Below are positions 60,775 through 64,000 of a DNA stretch of 64,000 bases, piece by piece. Origin of the DNA: Bog-756 sp963841885 (GTDB lineage: Bacteria > Actinomycetota > Acidimicrobiia > Acidimicrobiales > RAAP-2). The stretch lies in assembly GCA_963841885.1 (NCBI GenBank), contig CAWJEK010000021.1:62001-126000 (forward strand), written 5' to 3'. The position numbers and the translations under genes were made by a program. The notes beneath the pieces are model-generated. The model was not told where the DNA came from. It worked only from the letters and a program-made list of their open reading frames with translations, and searched no databases. Every line of letters starts with the position of its first letter. Within the stretch, counting starts at the first letter, position 1.

Positions 60775-61335
60775 TCAACCTGCCTTCTCTGTGGTGTGTC
60801 CCGTCCCGGCGGCCGGTCGGCCGCGGTGATCGGACCGGTCCAGCATAGGCAACGCCACGCGGCCGGTCCGCTGCATCTCCACGATCCCGTAGCCCCGCAC
60901 CAGGTCCTCGAAGTCGTCGAGCTTCGTGGGGGCCCCGGCCAGCATCACCGTGAGGTGCTCCGGGCCGACGTCCACGATCTTCCCCTCGAACACCCCGACC
61001 AGCTGGATGACCTGGCCCCGGGACTCGGCGCCCGCCTCCACGGTGGCGAGCAGCAGCTCGCGCTCCCTCGAACGGGCCGGGTCGAGCTCGGTGATCGACA
61101 CGACGGGGATCAGCTTGTCGAGCTGCTTCATGATCTGGTCGAGGGGCGCCGACTCCACGTCGACGACGATGGTGATCCGGCTGAAGCGGGGATCGTCCGA
61201 GGGGGCGACGGCCAGGCTGAAGATGTTGTAGCCGCGCCGGCTGAACAGGCTGGCCACGCGGGCCAGGACCCCCGATTTGTTCTCGACCAGGACGGACAGG
61301 GTGTGGTGGTGCTGGTCGGTGCCGTACATGCTCAT
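60775..61335 (-). CDS. ilvN: acetolactate synthase small (regulatory) subunit
   Basis: 186 residues from ATG 61335, overlapping the ilvB stop (ATGA). N-terminal ACT domain LSVLVENKSGVLARVASLFS and RGYNIFSLAVAPSDDPRFSR, the valine-binding site, then the C-terminal domain. Confers valine feedback on IlvB. The 20-residue His/Gly-rich tail (DHRGRPAAGTGHTTEKAG) is not usual. Confidence 0.95.
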   Translation of the reverse strand: MSMYGTDQHHHTLSVLVENKSGVLARVASLFSRRGYNIFSLAVAPSDDPRFSRITIVVDVESAPLDQIMKQLDKLIPVVSITELDPARSRERELLLATVEAGAESRGQVIQLVGVFEGKIVDVGPEHLTVMLAGAPTKLDDFEDLVRGYGIVEMQRTGRVALPMLDRSDHRGRPAAGTGHTTEKAG

Positions 61336-63155
61336 GATCCGGCGTCCCCGGTCAGCGACGGGTCGACCATGATGTCGTCGTTCGAGGCGCCGGCCGCCAC
61401 CATCGGGAAGACCTTCTCGAAGGCGTCGGTCCGGAAGTCGATGACCACCGGCCGGTCGTCCACCGAGTTCGCCTTGTCGATGGCGATGGCGACGTCGTCG
61501 GGCGACTCCACCCTCATGCCCACGCAGCCCATGGCTTCGGCCCATCCGACGTAGTCGGGCAGGTCCGGCGAGAGGTAGACCTCGGAGTAGCGCTCCTCGT
61601 AGAACATCTCCTGCCACTGGCGGACCATGCCGAGGTAGGCGTTGTTGAGGATGGCGATCTTCACCGGGATCCGCTCCGAGCTGGCCGTGACGAGCTCCTG
61701 GGCCGTCATCTGGAAGCAGCCGTCGCCGTCCACCGCCCACACCGTCTTGTCCGGCCGGCCGACCTTGGCGCCGATGGCCGACGGAACCGCGAAGCCCATC
61801 GTGCCGAGCCCCCCGGAGTTGACCCAGGTGTAGGGGTGGTCGAACTGCCACCACTGCGAGGCGAACATCTGGTGCTGGCCGACGCCCGAGGCGACGATGG
61901 TGTCCTCGGGTGTGTGGTCCCGGAGCTGCTCGATGACGAACTGCGGCTTCAGGGGTCCGGCGCCCGGATTCTGGTCGTAGACGAGGGGATACCGCTCCTG
62001 CCACTCGCCCAGCTGGTGGCGCCACGGGGACAGGCGATCGCGGGGGAACCGTGCGGCGGCCGAACCCGGTGCCGCTTCGGCCCCGGGCGCGGCGTCCGCC
62101 GGGGAGCCGCCGCGACCGCCGCGGGTGGCCTCGGAGTGGGCGAGGCCCAGGGAGTCGAGGGCCAACAGCAGTTCCTCGATGACCAGGCGGCAGTCGCCGG
62201 CGATGGCCACGTCGGCCTTCCGGACCTTGTGGTGCTCGGCGGGGTCGATGTCGACGTGGATGACCTTGGCGTCGGGGGCGAAGGCCGACACCCGGCCGGT
62301 CACCCGGTCGTCGAACCGGCTGCCCAGGGCGATGAGCAGGTCCGAGCGCTGCATGGCGGTGACGGCGGTGTAGTTGCCGTGCATGCCGGGCATGCCCAGG
62401 CACAACGGGTGGGAGTCGGGGAAGCAGCCCCGGGCCATGAGGGTGGTGACCACCGGGATGCCGGTGCGCTCGGCCAGCTCCCGGAGGGCGTCGGCCGCCC
62501 GGGCCTTCAGGATGCCGCCGCCGGCGTAGATGACGGGGCGTTCGGCGGCCAGCAGCAGCTCGGCGGCCTCGCGCACCAGCGCCGGATCGCCCTGGGTCAC
62601 CGGACGGTAGCCGGGGAGGTCGAGGTCGTCGGGGGCCGGCCAGTACCACTCCATGGTCGACTGGGCGATGTCCTTGGGAATGTCGATGAGCACCGGTCCG
62701 GGCCGGCCGGTGGTAGCGACGTGGAACGCCTCCGCCACCACCCTCGGGATGTCCGCCACGTCGGTGATCAGCCAATTGTGCTTGGTGATGCCCATGGTGA
62801 TGCCGGTGATGTCGCTCTCCTGGAAGGCGTCGGAGCCGATAGCCGTCGTGGCCACCTGACCCGTCACCACGACCAGGGGCGTCGAGTCCATGTAGGCGTC
62901 GGCCAGGGGCGTGACCACGTTCGTGGCCCCGGGACCGGAGGTCGCCATCGCCACGCCGGGGCGGCCCGTGACCTGGGCGTAGCCCTGGGCCATGTGGCCG
63001 GCACCCTGCTCGTGACGCACCAGGATGTGGCGGATCGACGAGTCGAGGATCGGGTCGTAGACCGGCAGGATGGCGCCGCCCGGGAGGCCGAACATGACCT
63101 CCACGTGCTGCATCTCGAGGCTCTTGATCAGGGCCTGTGCTCCGGTGAGTTCCAT
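61332..63155 (-). CDS. ilvB: acetolactate synthase large subunit
   Basis: 607 residues from ATG 63155 with AAGGAG 7 nt upstream. Catalytic Glu in RHEQGAGHMAQGYA, FAD-domain GSRFDDRVTGR, and the TPP motif from VDGDGCFQMTAQELVTA to ILNNAYLGMVRQW. An Ala/Gly-rich insertion (about residues 350-380) extends the linker before the third domain. First gene of ilvBNC, behind a leader-peptide attenuator. Confidence 0.97.
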   Translation of the reverse strand: MELTGAQALIKSLEMQHVEVMFGLPGGAILPVYDPILDSSIRHILVRHEQGAGHMAQGYAQVTGRPGVAMATSGPGATNVVTPLADAYMDSTPLVVVTGQVATTAIGSDAFQESDITGITMGITKHNWLITDVADIPRVVAEAFHVATTGRPGPVLIDIPKDIAQSTMEWYWPAPDDLDLPGYRPVTQGDPALVREAAELLLAAERPVIYAGGGILKARAADALRELAERTGIPVVTTLMARGCFPDSHPLCLGMPGMHGNYTAVTAMQRSDLLIALGSRFDDRVTGRVSAFAPDAKVIHVDIDPAEHHKVRKADVAIAGDCRLVIEELLLALDSLGLAHSEATRGGRGGSPADAAPGAEAAPGSAAARFPRDRLSPWRHQLGEWQERYPLVYDQNPGAGPLKPQFVIEQLRDHTPEDTIVASGVGQHQMFASQWWQFDHPYTWVNSGGLGTMGFAVPSAIGAKVGRPDKTVWAVDGDGCFQMTAQELVTASSERIPVKIAILNNAYLGMVRQWQEMFYEERYSEVYLSPDLPDYVGWAEAMGCVGMRVESPDDVAIAIDKANSVDDRPVVIDFRTDAFEKVFPMVAAGASNDDIMVDPSLTGDAGS

Positions 63156-63242
63156 CGGGTGCTCCTTGTCGGCGATGGTCGGTGGGGTCGTCGGGTCGGT
63201 CGGGGATCGGTCACGTCCGGCGGTCGACCCGGGAGCGGACAT

Positions 63243-63268
63243 GAAAACGACCTCCCATCTGGGAGGTC
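63243..63268 (-). terminator. ilvB transcription attenuator (intrinsic terminator)
   Basis: Minus strand GACCTCCC-AGAT-GGGAGGTC followed by GTTTTC: an 8-9-bp stem with a U run, 88 nt before the ilvB start. Upstream, AGCGCAC and GTGCGCT (63304-63298 and 63279-63273) form another stem just after the leader peptide stop, giving room for alternative pairing. Confidence 0.8.
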
Positions 63269-63302
63269 GGAAAGCGCACACGGCGAAGGGTCGTCGCGTG
63301 CG

Positions 63303-63350
63303 CTACGAGACGAGTACCAGGGTGCGGGGGGTCGGGATGGCGATACGCAT
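63303..63350 (-). CDS. ilv leader peptide
   Basis: A 15-codon frame, MRIAIPTPRTLVLVS and stop, with two Ile, two Leu and two Val: the control codons expected for branched-chain amino acid attenuation. It ends at the base of a stem that precedes the terminator, so ribosome stalling can change folding. The likely transcription start is at or within a few bases of the ATG, so the peptide is probably translated leaderless. Confidence 0.8.
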   Translation of the reverse strand: MRIAIPTPRTLVLVS

Positions 63351-63359
63351 GGTCCGGAC

Positions 63360-63388
63360 ATTGTTGCACGGCACGGAGTTGGCGTCCA
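63360..63388 (-). promoter_or_regulatory. ilvBNC promoter
   Basis: TGGACG (63388-63383) and AACAAT (63365-63360) with 17-bp spacing, in the right place to start transcription near the leader peptide ATG at 63350. Confidence 0.5.
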
Positions 63389-63490
63389 GTGCCGGCGTCA
63401 CGTCCGCCGGACCGGCTGTCGTGCCCCCCTTGCGTTCTCACCGCCCACGTACGATCGGGCCATGCCCTGCCCGACCTGTTCCCGACCGCG

Positions 63491-64000
63491 GTGGACCGGG
63501 CCGTGACGGCGACCCCGGACGGGGTGTTCGGCCCCGACGACCTGGACGGCCTGTGCGCCTACATCGACACCCGGGGCTACGCCACCCTGCGCGGGGCGAT
63601 CGACGAGGACGACCTGGCGGCCGCCGAGGAGGAGCTGGTCGAGGCCCAGCGCCAGGTGGTGGCCGGTGCCCTCGAGGACCGCCACACCACCGCCATCCTC
63701 GACGACCCCGACGCCACCGTCGACGGCGAGCGCTTCGCCCACTACGTCTGCTTCGCTACCGTGGCGTCACCGCGCGCCGACGCTCTGGTGAACCTCCCTG
63801 CCCTGGTCGACGTCAACCGTCGGGTGCTCGGTCCCCAGGCGTGGCTGCTCGACTACGAGCAGTTCGGCGTGGTGTACCAGGACGCCCGACCGGGTCCCGC
63901 GTCGGGCTACTCGCGGATCGGCTGGCACACCGACCACCAGTCCGGGCCCCATCTCGACGTGTGGCCCGGGCTCGCCTTCACCATCCACTTCGATCCCACC
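63491..64000 (+). CDS. phytanoyl-CoA dioxygenase (PhyH) family protein (3' partial)
   Basis: Open from GTG 63491 (or GTG 63503) to the window end, 170 codons. The translation includes GLCAYIDTRGYATLRGAIDE, AWLLDYEQFGVVYQD and IGWHTDHQSGPHLDVWPG, whose HxD (His-Thr-Asp) is the first half of the Fe(II)/2-oxoglutarate triad; the distal His would lie beyond the window. Members hydroxylate small molecules or acyl chains. Divergent from the ilv leader. Confidence 0.7.
   Translation, partial: MDRAVTATPDGVFGPDDLDGLCAYIDTRGYATLRGAIDEDDLAAAEEELVEAQRQVVAGALEDRHTTAILDDPDATVDGERFAHYVCFATVASPRADALVNLPALVDVNRRVLGPQAWLLDYEQFGVVYQDARPGPASGYSRIGWHTDHQSGPHLDVWPGLAFTIHFDPT

Overview
The window is very GC-rich DNA from an actinomycete. 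It is best explained as a member of the Acidimicrobiia or a close relative. The evidence is frequent GTG starts, a mycothiol-dependent-nitroreductase-like protein, a GlpR/SepX-like divisome protein, a sortase-E-like protein, mycobacterial-type SerC, MurA with Asp in place of the catalytic Cys, and a glyA-rpiB-wecA-atpI-atpBEFHAGDC order close to that of mycobacteria. No tRNA, rRNA, CRISPR array or insertion sequence was seen. Many genes, including essential ones (ychF, murA, atpH, atpC, glpX), carry single-base frameshifts, mostly in G/C runs between about 3.5 and 33 kb. This looks like consensus error in the assembly rather than gene decay. I annotate those genes across the breaks.

Layout. 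0-2.4 kb: acyl-CoA genes (HMG-CoA-synthase-like/DUF35 fusion, thiolase). 2.4-10.3 kb: a CADD-type self-sacrificing pABA synthase homologue, membrane proteins, DsbA-like protein, ABC ATPase, YchF, EthD and CMD-family proteins. 10.3-14.2 kb: a sulfur assimilation operon, cysH followed by a sulfite reductase fused to two [4Fe-4S] ferredoxin clusters and an F420-dehydrogenase (FrhB) domain. 14.4-24.1 kb: P450, DUF2269, GalT, trehalose-synthase-like GH13, MeaB, MurA, GlpX, lipoprotein. 24.2-35.6 kb (minus strand): the complete F1Fo ATP synthase operon preceded by atpZ, wecA, glyA and rpiB. 35.6-41.3 kb: thiolase-like protein, flippase-like membrane protein, greA-leuC-leuD. 41.9-53.8 kb (minus strand): a phosphate locus, pstC-pstA-pstB-pstS, followed by PstS-like surface proteins with IPT/TIG domains and a sortase homologue that has lost its catalytic His and Cys; PHO-box-like repeats lie in front of it. 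53.8-64 kb: lipoproteins and amino acid biosynthesis (serA, aminotransferase, serC, ilvBNC behind a leader-peptide attenuator), ending in a partial PhyH-family dioxygenase.

The two most unusual elements are the sulfite reductase-ferredoxin-FrhB fusion, which suggests that F420H2 directly powers assimilatory sulfite reduction, and the phosphate locus, where substrate-binding proteins carry Ig-like domains and membrane anchors and accompany a catalytically dead sortase.
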